Part shown: positions 8,710 through 16,757 of the stretch, one piece after another
How positions within the stretch are numbered: the stretch's first letter is position 1
How the letters are laid out: each line of letters starts with the position of its first letter
Assembly (NCBI GenBank): GCA_025463985.1
Contig: JAODBM010000196.1
Span: 1 to 46,445 of the forward strand
Source of the DNA: Acidimicrobiales bacterium
GTDB lineage: Bacteria; Actinomycetota; Acidimicrobiia; Acidimicrobiales; Iamiaceae
Direction: 5' to 3'
DNA: 46,445 nt
Made by a program: the position numbers and the translations under genes
Notes under the pieces: generated by a model
The model's database searches: none
What the model was told of the DNA's origin: nothing
Seen by the model: the letters and a program-made list of their open reading frames with translations, nothing else

Positions 8710-9969
8710 GTGCAGCGAGCCGACATCAACCTGTCCGACCTCGACTTCTGGGCCCGACCGATCGCCGAGCGAGAGGAGGCGTTCGGGCTGCTGCGCGCCG
8801 ACCCCGAGCTGGCCTTCTTCGACCCGCCCGCGGCGGCGATCGACGCGGGACGCGGCTACTACGCGCTCACCCGCCATGCGGACGTCATCGAGGCCAGCCG
8901 CCAGCCGCAGCTGTTCTGCTCGGGCCGGGGCACCGACATGGTCGACATGCCGCCGTGGATGCTCGATTTCTTCGGCTCGATGATCAACATGGACGACCCG
9001 CGCCACGTCCGCATGCGGCGCATCGTGTCGCGGGCCTTCACCCCCAAGATGCTGGCGTCGATGCAAGCCGACGTCGACCAGATCGCGGTCGGCGTCGTCG
9101 ACGACATCGCCGAGCGGGGCGAGTGCGACTTCGTGGCCGACGTGGCGGCGCGGCTGCCCCTGCGGATCATCGTCGACCTGATGGGGATCCCGCGGAGCCA
9201 GGAGCAGTTCATCTTCGACCGGACCAACGTGATCCTCGGCTTCAGCGACGTCGAGTACGTGCCCGAGCAGGACATGGGCTCGATCCTCACCGCCCTCGTC
9301 GGCGCGGGCAACGACCTCGCCACCCTCGTGCGCGACCTGGCCGACGAGCGCATGCGCGACCCGGGAGACGACCTGTTATCTGCGCTGGTGACCGCGGAGG
9401 TCGACGGCGACCACCTCAGCGCCGAGGAGATGGCGTCGTTCTTCATCCTGCTGGTGGTGGCCGGCAACGAGACCACGCGCAACGCCATCGCCCACGGGCT
9501 GCACGCGCTCACCGAGCACCCCGACCAGCGGGCGCGGTGGCAGGCCGACTTCGAAGCGTTGGCGCCGACCGCGGTGGAAGAGATCGTGCGGTGGGCCACG
9601 CCGGTGATCCACTTCCGACGCACGGTCACCACCGACGGCGCCCGCATCGGCGACCACGAGCTCACCGAGGGCGACAAGGTCGTGCTTTTCTACAACTCGG
9701 CCAACCGCGACGAGGCGCGCTTCGACGAGCCGTTCGGGTTCCACGTCGCCCGCACGCCGAACGAGCACGTCGGCTTCGGCGGCCCCGGCCCGCACTACTG
9801 CCTCGGGGCCCACCTCGCGCGGCGAGAGATCACCGTCGCCTTCCGGGAGCTGTTCGCCCGCCTGCCCGACATCCATTCGGTCGAGCAGCCGGATCGCCTC
9901 CGTTCCGGCTTCATCAACGGCATCAAGCACCTACGCGCCGAGTTCACGCCGGCTGCGGTGAGCCGCTGA
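8710..9969 (+). CDS. Cytochrome P450
   Basis: A complete 419-residue soluble P450. Landmarks are the I-helix VVAGNETTRNA (acid/threonine pair in AGNETT 251-256), the K-helix EIVR (Glu291, Arg294) followed by the TPVIHFRRTVTTD strand, and the heme loop FGGPGPHYCLGAHLAR with ligand Cys364. The N-terminal DLDFWARPIAEREEAFGLLRADP and the MDDPRHVRMRRIVSRAFTPK stretch resemble actinobacterial CYP125/CYP142/CYP124-type enzymes that oxidise sterol side chains or branched fatty acids; this substrate guess is inference. GTG at 8710 is chosen because GAGGAGG lies five bases upstream. The open frame continues far upstream on paper, but that part is antisense to the YceH gene. No ferredoxin gene is adjacent, so redox partners must be elsewhere. 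Convergent with the desaturase. Confidence 0.93.
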   Translation: MQRADINLSDLDFWARPIAEREEAFGLLRADPELAFFDPPAAAIDAGRGYYALTRHADVIEASRQPQLFCSGRGTDMVDMPPWMLDFFGSMINMDDPRHVRMRRIVSRAFTPKMLASMQADVDQIAVGVVDDIAERGECDFVADVAARLPLRIIVDLMGIPRSQEQFIFDRTNVILGFSDVEYVPEQDMGSILTALVGAGNDLATLVRDLADERMRDPGDDLLSALVTAEVDGDHLSAEEMASFFILLVVAGNETTRNAIAHGLHALTEHPDQRARWQADFEALAPTAVEEIVRWATPVIHFRRTVTTDGARIGDHELTEGDKVVLFYNSANRDEARFDEPFGFHVARTPNEHVGFGGPGPHYCLGAHLARREITVAFRELFARLPDIHSVEQPDRLRSGFINGIKHLRAEFTPAAVSR

Positions 9970-10003
9970 CCGCCGCGGACGAGAACGGACCGCGGCCCGA
10001 CCG

Positions 10004-10924
10004 CTATGTCGAGACGAGCTGCCCGGTGCGGCGCTCCTCGCGGCGGCTGGCGAAGCGACGGCCGGCCCGGGCGATGCGCCCGATCCGCACGAGCGTGGCC
10101 TCGCGGGCCTGCTCCGCCTCCGGGCTCAGCCCTTCGATCGACTCGAGCGCGAAGTGGCGGAGGACCACCGGGGCGAGGACCGCGTCGTGGTGGACCTCGA
10201 AGTCGTAGATCCCGGCGTTGGCGATCGCCTTCGCATGGGTCTCGAAGTCGACGATGCCGGTGCCCGGCATCTCGAAGTCGCGCACCTGGCGCTCGATAGC
10301 CACGACCATGCCCGAGGGGTCGAGCTCGAGGGCGGCCGCGCACAGGTCGCGGTAGAAGAGGTAGTGGCGGTTCTCGTCGCTGGCGACCTTGCGCATGACC
10401 TCGAGCCCGGCCCGATCCTCGAGCAGCTTGCCCGTGTTGTGGTGCGCGACCCGGGTGGCGAGCTCTTGGAGCGCGACATAGACGAGCGCGTCCTGCGGCG
10501 TCTCGGGCGCCGGCACCTGACCACACTCGACCTGCGCCATGCGGGCCCGCTCGAGGGCGACCGGGTCGAGCGCGCGGGTGACCGTGAGGTAGTCGCGCAG
10601 CACGATCGAGTGCCGGCCCTCCTCAGCGGTCCAGCGCCGCACCCACGTGCCCCAGGCGCTGTCGGCGCCGAACATGGCCTCGATGGTGCGGAAGTAGTAC
10701 GGGAGGTTGTCCTCCGTCAGCAGGTTGACGAAGAGGCTGCTGCGCACCTCGTCGGAGAGCGTCACGTCCTCGCACTCCCACACCTCGCCCTCGAGGAAGT
10801 CGCGCCCGCGACTCCATGGCACGAGGGTGTGCGGGAACCACTCCTTGCTGGTGGAGAGGTGACGATCGAGGAGTCGGGCCGCCACGGGCTCGAGCTCGGT
10901 GAGTAGTGGCTCGGGGGGCATCAT
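10004..10924 (-). CDS. Soluble acyl-ACP desaturase (di-iron, FA_desaturase_2)
   Basis: A 306-residue protein of the soluble acyl-[ACP] desaturase family, which introduces a double bond into acyl chains bound to ACP using O2 and ferredoxin. The six di-iron ligands are visible: Glu71 (LLTEDNLPYY), Glu102 and His105 (AEEGRHS), Glu154 (LQELATR), and Glu184 and His187 (SDENRHYLF). Length is like mycobacterial DesA proteins. Two consecutive ATGs (10924 and 10921) are possible starts. A perfect 20-bp palindrome (10933-10952) ends eight bases before the first ATG, overlapping where the ribosome site or promoter should be, so expression is likely controlled by a repressor binding there. Proximity to WS/DGAT and P450 genes fits fatty-acid metabolism. 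Confidence 0.92.
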   Translation of the reverse strand: MMPPEPLLTELEPVAARLLDRHLSTSKEWFPHTLVPWSRGRDFLEGEVWECEDVTLSDEVRSSLFVNLLTEDNLPYYFRTIEAMFGADSAWGTWVRRWTAEEGRHSIVLRDYLTVTRALDPVALERARMAQVECGQVPAPETPQDALVYVALQELATRVAHHNTGKLLEDRAGLEVMRKVASDENRHYLFYRDLCAAALELDPSGMVVAIERQVRDFEMPGTGIVDFETHAKAIANAGIYDFEVHHDAVLAPVVLRHFALESIEGLSPEAEQAREATLVRIGRIARAGRRFASRREERRTGQLVST

Positions 10925-10932
10925 GAAACCAG

Positions 10933-10952
10933 CCTACCTACCGGTAGGTAGG
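10933..10952. promoter_or_regulatory. Perfect 20-bp palindrome, probable TetR-type operator
   Basis: CCTACCTACCGGTAGGTAGG is identical to its reverse complement. It sits eight bases upstream of the desaturase start codon and between it and the oppositely oriented membrane protein gene at 11031, so it could control both. Size and symmetry resemble operators of TetR-family lipid regulators; no TetR gene is in the window. Confidence 0.7.
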
Positions 10953-11030
10953 GAATGCCGGTCGCGGCCGGATCGGGCACCGAAGGGAGCTCGGTCCCCA
11001 GTCGACATCACCGCCGAGGTCACCGGTGGC

Positions 11031-12239
11031 ATGCCACACTGCCCCGATGGGGGCGATCCTGGCGATGATCAGCCAGCCGCGGGGCCGACGCCGTACCCGG
11101 CGTCGGGTGGGCCGGCCGGGGTGACCGCGGGCGCGGGATCGGCGCCAGCGCGGACCCACACCGGCGGGCGGGGGCGGTCCTCTCGCCGCTGGATCGAAGG
11201 CCACGGCTGGACCCGGGCCGAGGTGGTCCTCGGCGCGCTGCGCACTCTGCTCGCCGGGTGCCAAGCGGCGACGATCGTCGTCACGTGGAACCTGTGGCAG
11301 GCTCGCAACGCCACGGTTCCCAATCTGCCGGCCCTCGGCTGGCTCCCCCACGTCGGCGTGGGCTGGCTGCTGCTCGCGACGCTCGTGGTCGTCGTGGCGC
11401 GGCCCCGCGTGGGCATCCCGCTGCACGTCGCCGCGTTCGCGTTCGCCCTCGCCACCGACCAGGTGCGCCTGCAACCCGAATGGATCTCGCTGGCGATCCT
11501 CATCCTGGCCACGGGACCTTGGCGCCACTGCCGGACGCTCGGCTGGGCGCACCTGTCCTCGCTCTGGGTCTGGGCCGGCCTCAACAAGCTGGCGGGCACA
11601 GGCTTTCCCTCGGTGGCGCAGTCCGTCGCGCACAACCTCGGCTTCGCCGGGCTGCACGGCGAGTTGGCGTGGGCGATCCCGGTCGGCGAGATCTCGATCG
11701 GCGTGCTCGCGGCCCTGCCCTGGACACGACGCATCGCCGGCGTCGGCGCCGTCGGCCTCCACGTCGGCGCGACCGTTGCGCTGCGCATGGGGCTCGATTG
11801 GGAGATCCTCTGGTGGAACCTCGGGCTGGCGGGCGCCGGCCTGGCCCTGCTCACCCTCCTACCGGCCGACCGCCCGGCGACCGGCGCCTCGGGGGGGCTG
11901 AGATTCGCCCTCGCGGCTGGACTGCTCACGTACCCCGCGCTCTCCTACGTCGGGCTGGTGGACCCCTACCTGGCGCACCACGTGTATTCGGGCACCCTGC
12001 AGGGGGCGGTGGTGTGCGAGGCACCGTATGGGTGCAGCGCCCTGCCGATCGACCTCACCGGCGCGGCCATCCAAGCGCCGCTCCCACCGTCGATCCGGCT
12101 GTTCGAGCGCTGGTTCCGATCGACCTGCCACCGGGGCCAGACGCTGGAGGCATACGGCATGTCATTGCGCTCGCCGCTGCGCAGCCTCCCGGCGGTGCGG
12201 GGTCGTCGCTTGGCCTGCCCTGCGGGCTCGGGGCGCTGA
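11031..12239 (+). CDS. Multi-pass membrane protein, HTTM-like
   Basis: After a Pro/Gly-rich head, the core begins at RWIEGHGWTRAEVVLGALRTLLAG and contains seven or eight hydrophobic helices, among them WLLLATLVVVVARPRVG, ISLAILILATGPWRHC, WVWAGLNKLAGTGF and EILWWNLGLAGAGLALLTLL. The GLNKLAGTGF stretch and the polar C-terminal RLFERWFRSTCHRGQTLEAYG recall HTTM/gamma-carboxylase-like or DoxX-like membrane proteins, but I see no decisive motif. The start is uncertain: ATG 11031 is used here, while GTG at 11121 would remove the disordered head and an in-frame ATG at 10899 would overlap the desaturase. It is divergent from the desaturase and shares its upstream palindrome. Frame continuity beyond residue about 55 is supported by the helix pattern. 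Confidence 0.55.
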   Translation: MPHCPDGGDPGDDQPAAGPTPYPASGGPAGVTAGAGSAPARTHTGGRGRSSRRWIEGHGWTRAEVVLGALRTLLAGCQAATIVVTWNLWQARNATVPNLPALGWLPHVGVGWLLLATLVVVVARPRVGIPLHVAAFAFALATDQVRLQPEWISLAILILATGPWRHCRTLGWAHLSSLWVWAGLNKLAGTGFPSVAQSVAHNLGFAGLHGELAWAIPVGEISIGVLAALPWTRRIAGVGAVGLHVGATVALRMGLDWEILWWNLGLAGAGLALLTLLPADRPATGASGGLRFALAAGLLTYPALSYVGLVDPYLAHHVYSGTLQGAVVCEAPYGCSALPIDLTGAAIQAPLPPSIRLFERWFRSTCHRGQTLEAYGMSLRSPLRSLPAVRGRRLACPAGSGR

Positions 12240-12378
12240 GCCTGGCGAGCGCGGGGTTCCGCACCGCGTCGATCGGCGCGACCCAGTCCCTGGTGATACC
12301 AGCCGGTGAACCGGCGTTTACCTTGCACCTGCGACCATCGGCCTACGGCCCCGGATAGGCCGCGCGAGAAAGGTCACG

Positions 12379-13629
12379 ATGGGTCTGCTGTCCAACTGGT
12401 TCCTCGGCGCGCTGGTGGCGGCCACCGTCATCGCGAGCGCGGCGCTGGTGCTGGTCGAACGGCGGCGCCGTCGGCGCCTGGCCGCCGGGGAACTGCGCCG
12501 GCTGCGCGCCGCGCTGACCCGGGTCGGGTCGGCGGCGCTCGTCGTCGTGCTGCTCCTCGTCTGCGGGCTCGACCAGGTCAACCGACACTTCGCCTACGTC
12601 CCGTCGTTCGCTGCGCTGTTCGGCAACCCGTCGCCCGACCTGCTGCGGGTGTCGCTCAACCAGGCCGCTCCCCACGGCCGCAAGGCTGCCGTCGCTGGTC
12701 ATGGCGTCGACGTGAAGGTGGTGATCCCGGGGCCGCTGTCGGGGATCACGCGGTCGGCCTACGTGTATCTGCCGCCGCAGTACTTCGACCCGGCGTGGGC
12801 GCAGCACCGATTCCCGGTCCTCTACCTGATCCACGGCTCGCCCGGCACCGCCATCGACTGGATCCGCGGCGGCCGGGTCGATCGCACCGCCGATCAACTG
12901 TTGGCCCGCCACCGCATCAACCCACTCATCGTGGTCATGCCCGACGCCAACGGCGGCTACATGCGCGATCTCCAGTGCCAGAACGTGCCGCGGGGACCGC
13001 AGGACCAGACCTACCTCAGCTCCGACGTGGTCCGCTGGGCCGACACCCACCTGCGCACGGTCGCCGATCGGTGGCACCGAGCGATAGGCGGCCTCTCGAC
13101 CGGCGGCTACTGCGGCGTGAACCTCGCCTTCCGCCATCAGGACGTGTTCTCGGCGGCCGTGTCCCATTCAGGTTCGGGCGAACCCGATCACAGCCGCTTC
13201 ACCGCCAACATCTTCGGCGGCCGCGCCGACCTCGCCTGGGCCAACACGCCCGTGCGCTACCTCCCCCAGCTCCCGATCCGGCCGGGCATGGCCGTGTACC
13301 TCGACAGCGGCATGTCCGACAGCTGGTCGCTCTCCCGCAGCACTCGGCTGAACGCCGTGCTGCGCGCCCGCGGCGTCCCCACGACCTTCCATCGGATGCT
13401 GCACGAGGGCCACTCGTTCGCGTCGTTCGCCCGGGACACGAACTTCTCGCTCCTCTGGCTCTCCCAGTGGTTCGCCCAGCGCAGCGCCCCGACGGTCACC
13501 GACGTCGTGGCCCGCCCGCCGGACGCGCGGCCGGCGCCGGCCATCCACCATCACCACGGGCACCGCGGCCTGCGCCCTGCCCCGGCGCGGTCCGTGGCGA
13601 CGACCCGACCGTCGTCCCCGCGACCCTGA
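12379..13629 (+). CDS. Membrane-anchored esterase (esterase D / antigen 85-like alpha/beta hydrolase)
   Basis: A 416-residue protein with two N-terminal hydrophobic helices (about 8-26 and 48-64) separated by an Arg-rich loop, then an alpha/beta hydrolase of the putative esterase (PF00756-type) family: RFPVLYLIHGSPGTAIDWI, LIVVMPDANGGYM, and the nucleophile elbow GGLSTGG with Ser240. His345 in HEGHSFASF is the probable catalytic His, and Asp309 or Asp314 in YLDSGMSDSW the acid. Relatives include mycolyltransferases and esterase D. The C-terminal 40 residues are His/Pro/Arg-rich and disordered. ATG 12379 is preceded by GAGAAAGG. The hydrolase domain probably faces outside. The substrate is unknown; polyhydroxy or acyl ester targets in the envelope are possible. 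Confidence 0.85.
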   Translation: MGLLSNWFLGALVAATVIASAALVLVERRRRRRLAAGELRRLRAALTRVGSAALVVVLLLVCGLDQVNRHFAYVPSFAALFGNPSPDLLRVSLNQAAPHGRKAAVAGHGVDVKVVIPGPLSGITRSAYVYLPPQYFDPAWAQHRFPVLYLIHGSPGTAIDWIRGGRVDRTADQLLARHRINPLIVVMPDANGGYMRDLQCQNVPRGPQDQTYLSSDVVRWADTHLRTVADRWHRAIGGLSTGGYCGVNLAFRHQDVFSAAVSHSGSGEPDHSRFTANIFGGRADLAWANTPVRYLPQLPIRPGMAVYLDSGMSDSWSLSRSTRLNAVLRARGVPTTFHRMLHEGHSFASFARDTNFSLLWLSQWFAQRSAPTVTDVVARPPDARPAPAIHHHHGHRGLRPAPARSVATTRPSSPRP

Positions 13630-13664
13630 GCCGGGCGAGCGGGCGAGGACCCGTCAGGTCGCGA

Positions 13665-13778
13665 TCAGGCGTGGCCTCGGCCGCGGAGCAGGCTCACCAA
13701 CCCGATGGCGGCGAGCACCAGCACCACGATGATCACGAGCAGGGCCTTGCCGACCAGCGCGAAGACGACAGCGTCCAT
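13665..13778 (-). CDS. 37-residue single-helix membrane peptide
   Basis: A short frame encoding MDAVVFALVGKALLVIIVVL and onward to LLRGRGHA: one hydrophobic helix (about residues 4-29) with a short Arg-rich cytoplasmic-type end. It has the best ribosome site in this area, AGGAGG followed by TGACCC and then ATG. It lies 70 bases downstream of tatA on the same strand and could share its transcript. Length, strong initiation signal and codon choice like its neighbours argue that it is translated. No family is recognised. It might be an accessory to the Tat translocase or an independent membrane peptide; only adjacency supports the first. Confidence 0.6.
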   Translation of the reverse strand: MDAVVFALVGKALLVIIVVLVLAAIGLVSLLRGRGHA

Positions 13779-13848
13779 GGGTCACCTCCTGGAGTCGAAG
13801 GTGACCGGAGTACCCGGCGGTCTCGGCCGTAGAACGACCGGCGACCGC

Positions 13849-14154
13849 TCAGACGGAGGGCGGATGCGGCTGGTCCTGCTCAGCCGGCGACGGCTGGGCT
13901 ACGTGGGGTTGAGCTGCAGGGGACGGAGCCGGCGAAGCGCTGGCCGGCGGGATCGCCTGGGGCTGCTCAGCGACGGTGGGAGCGGCCGTCTCGGCGACCG
14001 TGTCCTTGCCTTCGCCCTCGCGGATGCCGCTCTCGAACTCCTTCTTGGCCTGCCCGAGCGAGCGGGCGAACTTCGGGAGCTGCGAGCTGCCGAACAGCAG
14101 CACCACGACGACGAGCACGATGATGAGGTCTGGGCCTTCGAGGAACGCAAGCAT
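13849..14154 (-). CDS. tatA: Sec-independent (Tat) translocase subunit TatA/E
   Basis: Starting at ATG 14152-14154, the 101-residue protein has the TatA layout: a short N-terminal membrane helix (PDLIIVLVVVVLLFG), the FG hinge, then the amphipathic helix SSQLPKFARSLGQAKKEFESG, followed by an acidic segment and a long Pro/Ala/Gln-rich tail. TatA multimers form the pathway for folded proteins carrying twin-arginine signals. GCAGGGCG precedes this ATG; an upstream ATG at 14172 would add six residues. No tatB or tatC is adjacent. A Tat-type substrate is in the window: the M23/DUF4214 protein at 39517. Divergent from the large YceI-heme-copper gene at 14325. Confidence 0.9.
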   Translation of the reverse strand: MLAFLEGPDLIIVLVVVVLLFGSSQLPKFARSLGQAKKEFESGIREGEGKDTVAETAAPTVAEQPQAIPPASASPAPSPAAQPHVAQPSPAEQDQPHPPSV

Positions 14155-14324
14155 CGCCCTGCAGTCTCGCACTCGTACGGCGAGATTGACAGGCGCCGCC
14201 CCGCACGACGGTGCGCAACCTCCGATGCGGCGTGGCGGCCTACCCGCAGTAGGCTCGCGCGGCGACCGCCACGGGGATGGCGATCACGGGCTGGTCGGCG
14301 GACACCGAGCGACGGGGAGCACCG

Positions 14325-16541
14325 ATGGGGGCGCAGGACGACGGCGGCGAAGCAGCGGCGAGCGACGGCGCACCAGAAGTCGCGCCGCGTCGGCGCGGGC
14401 GGCGGCTGCGGTGGCTGCCGTTCCCCGTGGTGCTGCTGAGCCTCGGCGTGGTCGGAGTCGTGGCCTGGCGGCAGGTCGCGCCGGTCGTGTCGGCCCGCAA
14501 GTACCGCGACGTCACCTATACGGTCCCCGCGGCGCCGAAGCTCACGGCCGCCGGTGGCGAGACCGTCTATCGCATCGACCCGACGCTGTCCTCGCTCGGC
14601 TACCGGATCGGCGAGCAGTTCGCCGGCAAGAAGGCGAGCACTGCCACGGGCGTCACCAACGGCCTGGCCGGAGACATCGCACTCGACGCCAAGAACCCGA
14701 ACCGCGCCCGGGTGGGCCAGGTCGTCGCCAACGTCGAGCAGTTCCACTCGGACAACAACCTGCGCGATGCCCGCCTGCGGCAGGACTTCCTCAAGTCGCA
14801 CGAGTTCCCGCTGGCCCACTTCACGGTGACCAGCATCAAGGGGCTGCCGGCCGCGCTGACCGACGGACAGACCTATCCCCTCACGATGACGGGCACAGCC
14901 ACGATCAAGCAGACCACGGCGCCGCTCGTCTGGCAGGCGACCGCCTCCCTGCACAACGGCAAGCTGACCGCGACCGCCACCACCACCACCAAGCTCTCGA
15001 CGTTCAAGGTCGGGCCCATCTCGCTGGCTGGACTGGTCACGACCTCCGACGACGTCACGCTGACGCTCAAGCTGATCGCCCGCGATCCCACCAAGTACGC
15101 GATCCCCACCCACATCACCGGCCCGCACGCGAAGGCCACGACCGGCGGCCCCTCGTTCCAGGCCGCGGTCATGCCGATCCTCGAGCGCAGCTGCGCCTCG
15201 TGCCACAACCCGGGCCAGGTCGGATCCGAGCACTGGCAGCTGTCGACGGCGGGCGACGCCGCCGCGATCGCGGACGGCATCAAGACCGTCACCGAGACCA
15301 AGTACATGCCGCCGTGGCCGGCGTCGGAGGTCGGCGTGCCGCTGGCGCACCGGACCACCCTGTCCACGGCGCAGCTCGACGTGCTCTCGCAGTGGGCCAA
15401 GGCCGGCGGTCCGCTCGACGTGGCCACGTCCACGCCCGTCAAGCCGGCCGCGGAGATCAAGGCCCTGCTGCCCCGCAAGGACGTCTCCCTGTACGCGCCG
15501 ACCTACACCGGGTCGACCTCGAACCCCAACGACTACCGCTGCTTCGTGCTCGACCCCAAGCTCACGACGCCGATGTACCTGACCGGCTACTCGTTCCTCG
15601 CCGGCCAGATCGCCGAGATCCACCACGTCCAGGTGTTCCACGTGACGGCAGCGCAGAAGGCGAACGCGCCGACGGTCGAAGGCAAGGACGGGAAGCCCGG
15701 ATGGGAGTGCTACGGCGGACCCGGTCTGCGCGGCGCTCGGCGCAAGCGCGTGCCCGGCGCACCGCGGACGGCCCCGACCGGAACCGCCACGCGCCGCGAC
15801 GTCGGCTTCGCCGGCCAGCCCGATCTGGTGGCGGGCTGGGTGCCCGGCCAGCTGCCGGCCATCTATCCCCTGCATTCCGGCATCCTGCTGCAGCCAGGCG
15901 ACGCGCTGGTGCTGCAGATCCACTACCACTACGACCCGGTGGCCACCGCTGATCGTTCGGGCCTTGCCCTCCAGCTCGATCCGGTGAGCTCGAAGGTTCG
16001 GGCCATGCGGGTGGTCAACCCCCTCGGGCCGGTCGAGATCCCGTGCGCGCCGGGCGCCACCGCCCCGCTGTGCGATCGCAACGCCTCGCTCGCCGCGTAC
16101 GAGAAGCAGTTCGGTGGGTCGGGCTCAGGCAACGAGGCGGGCCTGCTGGCGCTCTGCAACCGGACACCGGCTGGGCTCACGGCCGGCTTCACCGGCACGG
16201 TCGCCCGCTCGAACTGCGATCTCGTGGTGCCCGAGGATGGCACGATCACCGCGGTGCTGGGCCACATGCACACGCTCGGCAAGAGCATCCGCATGACCCT
16301 CGACCCGGGCACACCCCAACAGAAGGTCCTGCTCGACATCCCGAACTGGAACTTCGGCTGGCAGATGAACTACGAGCTGGCGACCCCGATCCACGTGAAG
16401 GCCGGGCAGCCGCTCCGGCTCGACTGCAGCTGGGACCGTTCGCTCGACCCGAAGCGGCCGCAGAAGTACATCGTGTTCGCGGAGGGGACCGAGGACGAGA
16501 TGTGCTTCGGCACCTACGCCTTGATCCCCGACCATCAGTAG
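14325..16541 (+). CDS. Exported YceI / c-type heme / copper type II monooxygenase (PHM-like) fusion
   Basis: A 738-residue three-part protein starting at ATG 14325 (GGGGAG six bases upstream). A basic head and one membrane helix (about 31-48) put the rest outside the cell. Residues about 80-255 form a YceI domain (VYRIDPTLSSLGYRI, ARLRQDFLKSHEFPLAHFTV, MTGTATIK). A c-type heme site follows, SCASCH (Cys290, Cys293, His294), with YMPPWP (Met328) as likely axial Met. Residues about 400-738 match the two-domain copper type II ascorbate-dependent monooxygenase fold. All six PHM copper ligands have counterparts: His433, His434 and His533 (CuH, in EIHHVQ and LVLQIHYH); His647 and His649 (GHMHTLGK) and Met726 (DEMCFGTY) for CuM. 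This predicts O2-dependent hydroxylation with electrons delivered through the attached heme and a lipid-like substrate held by YceI. The substrate and reaction are inference. Confidence 0.9.
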   Translation: MGAQDDGGEAAASDGAPEVAPRRRGRRLRWLPFPVVLLSLGVVGVVAWRQVAPVVSARKYRDVTYTVPAAPKLTAAGGETVYRIDPTLSSLGYRIGEQFAGKKASTATGVTNGLAGDIALDAKNPNRARVGQVVANVEQFHSDNNLRDARLRQDFLKSHEFPLAHFTVTSIKGLPAALTDGQTYPLTMTGTATIKQTTAPLVWQATASLHNGKLTATATTTTKLSTFKVGPISLAGLVTTSDDVTLTLKLIARDPTKYAIPTHITGPHAKATTGGPSFQAAVMPILERSCASCHNPGQVGSEHWQLSTAGDAAAIADGIKTVTETKYMPPWPASEVGVPLAHRTTLSTAQLDVLSQWAKAGGPLDVATSTPVKPAAEIKALLPRKDVSLYAPTYTGSTSNPNDYRCFVLDPKLTTPMYLTGYSFLAGQIAEIHHVQVFHVTAAQKANAPTVEGKDGKPGWECYGGPGLRGARRKRVPGAPRTAPTGTATRRDVGFAGQPDLVAGWVPGQLPAIYPLHSGILLQPGDALVLQIHYHYDPVATADRSGLALQLDPVSSKVRAMRVVNPLGPVEIPCAPGATAPLCDRNASLAAYEKQFGGSGSGNEAGLLALCNRTPAGLTAGFTGTVARSNCDLVVPEDGTITAVLGHMHTLGKSIRMTLDPGTPQQKVLLDIPNWNFGWQMNYELATPIHVKAGQPLRLDCSWDRSLDPKRPQKYIVFAEGTEDEMCFGTYALIPDHQ

Positions 16542-16757
16542 GTCCACCGTGCTTGCGTGATTCCGGGCCGCGACAGGAATGATGCACGTCCGGGGTGAAG
16601 TCTTCGTCGCTGGTGCCGATGGTGTTCGGGTGTTCGACCTCCGTGGTCGGCGCTCGCCGGACCGAGCCCTCGGACCTGCCTCGTCTGCACGCCGAGCTGC
16701 TGCCGTTCCCGAAGTCGCTTCACCACGCTGAACCCCACGAGATCGACCGCCCTCCCC

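Noticed and set aside
8569-9066. Upstream extension of the YceH-nitrobindin frame (166 more codons)
   Set aside because: The extra part is antisense to the P450 gene and low-complexity; the YceH domain begins at the ATG at 8566-8568.
16542-16757. Possible c-di-AMP (ydaO-type) riboswitch before the NlpC/P60 gene
   Set aside because: Such switches precede wall hydrolases in Actinobacteria, but I could not find the conserved core or pairing here.
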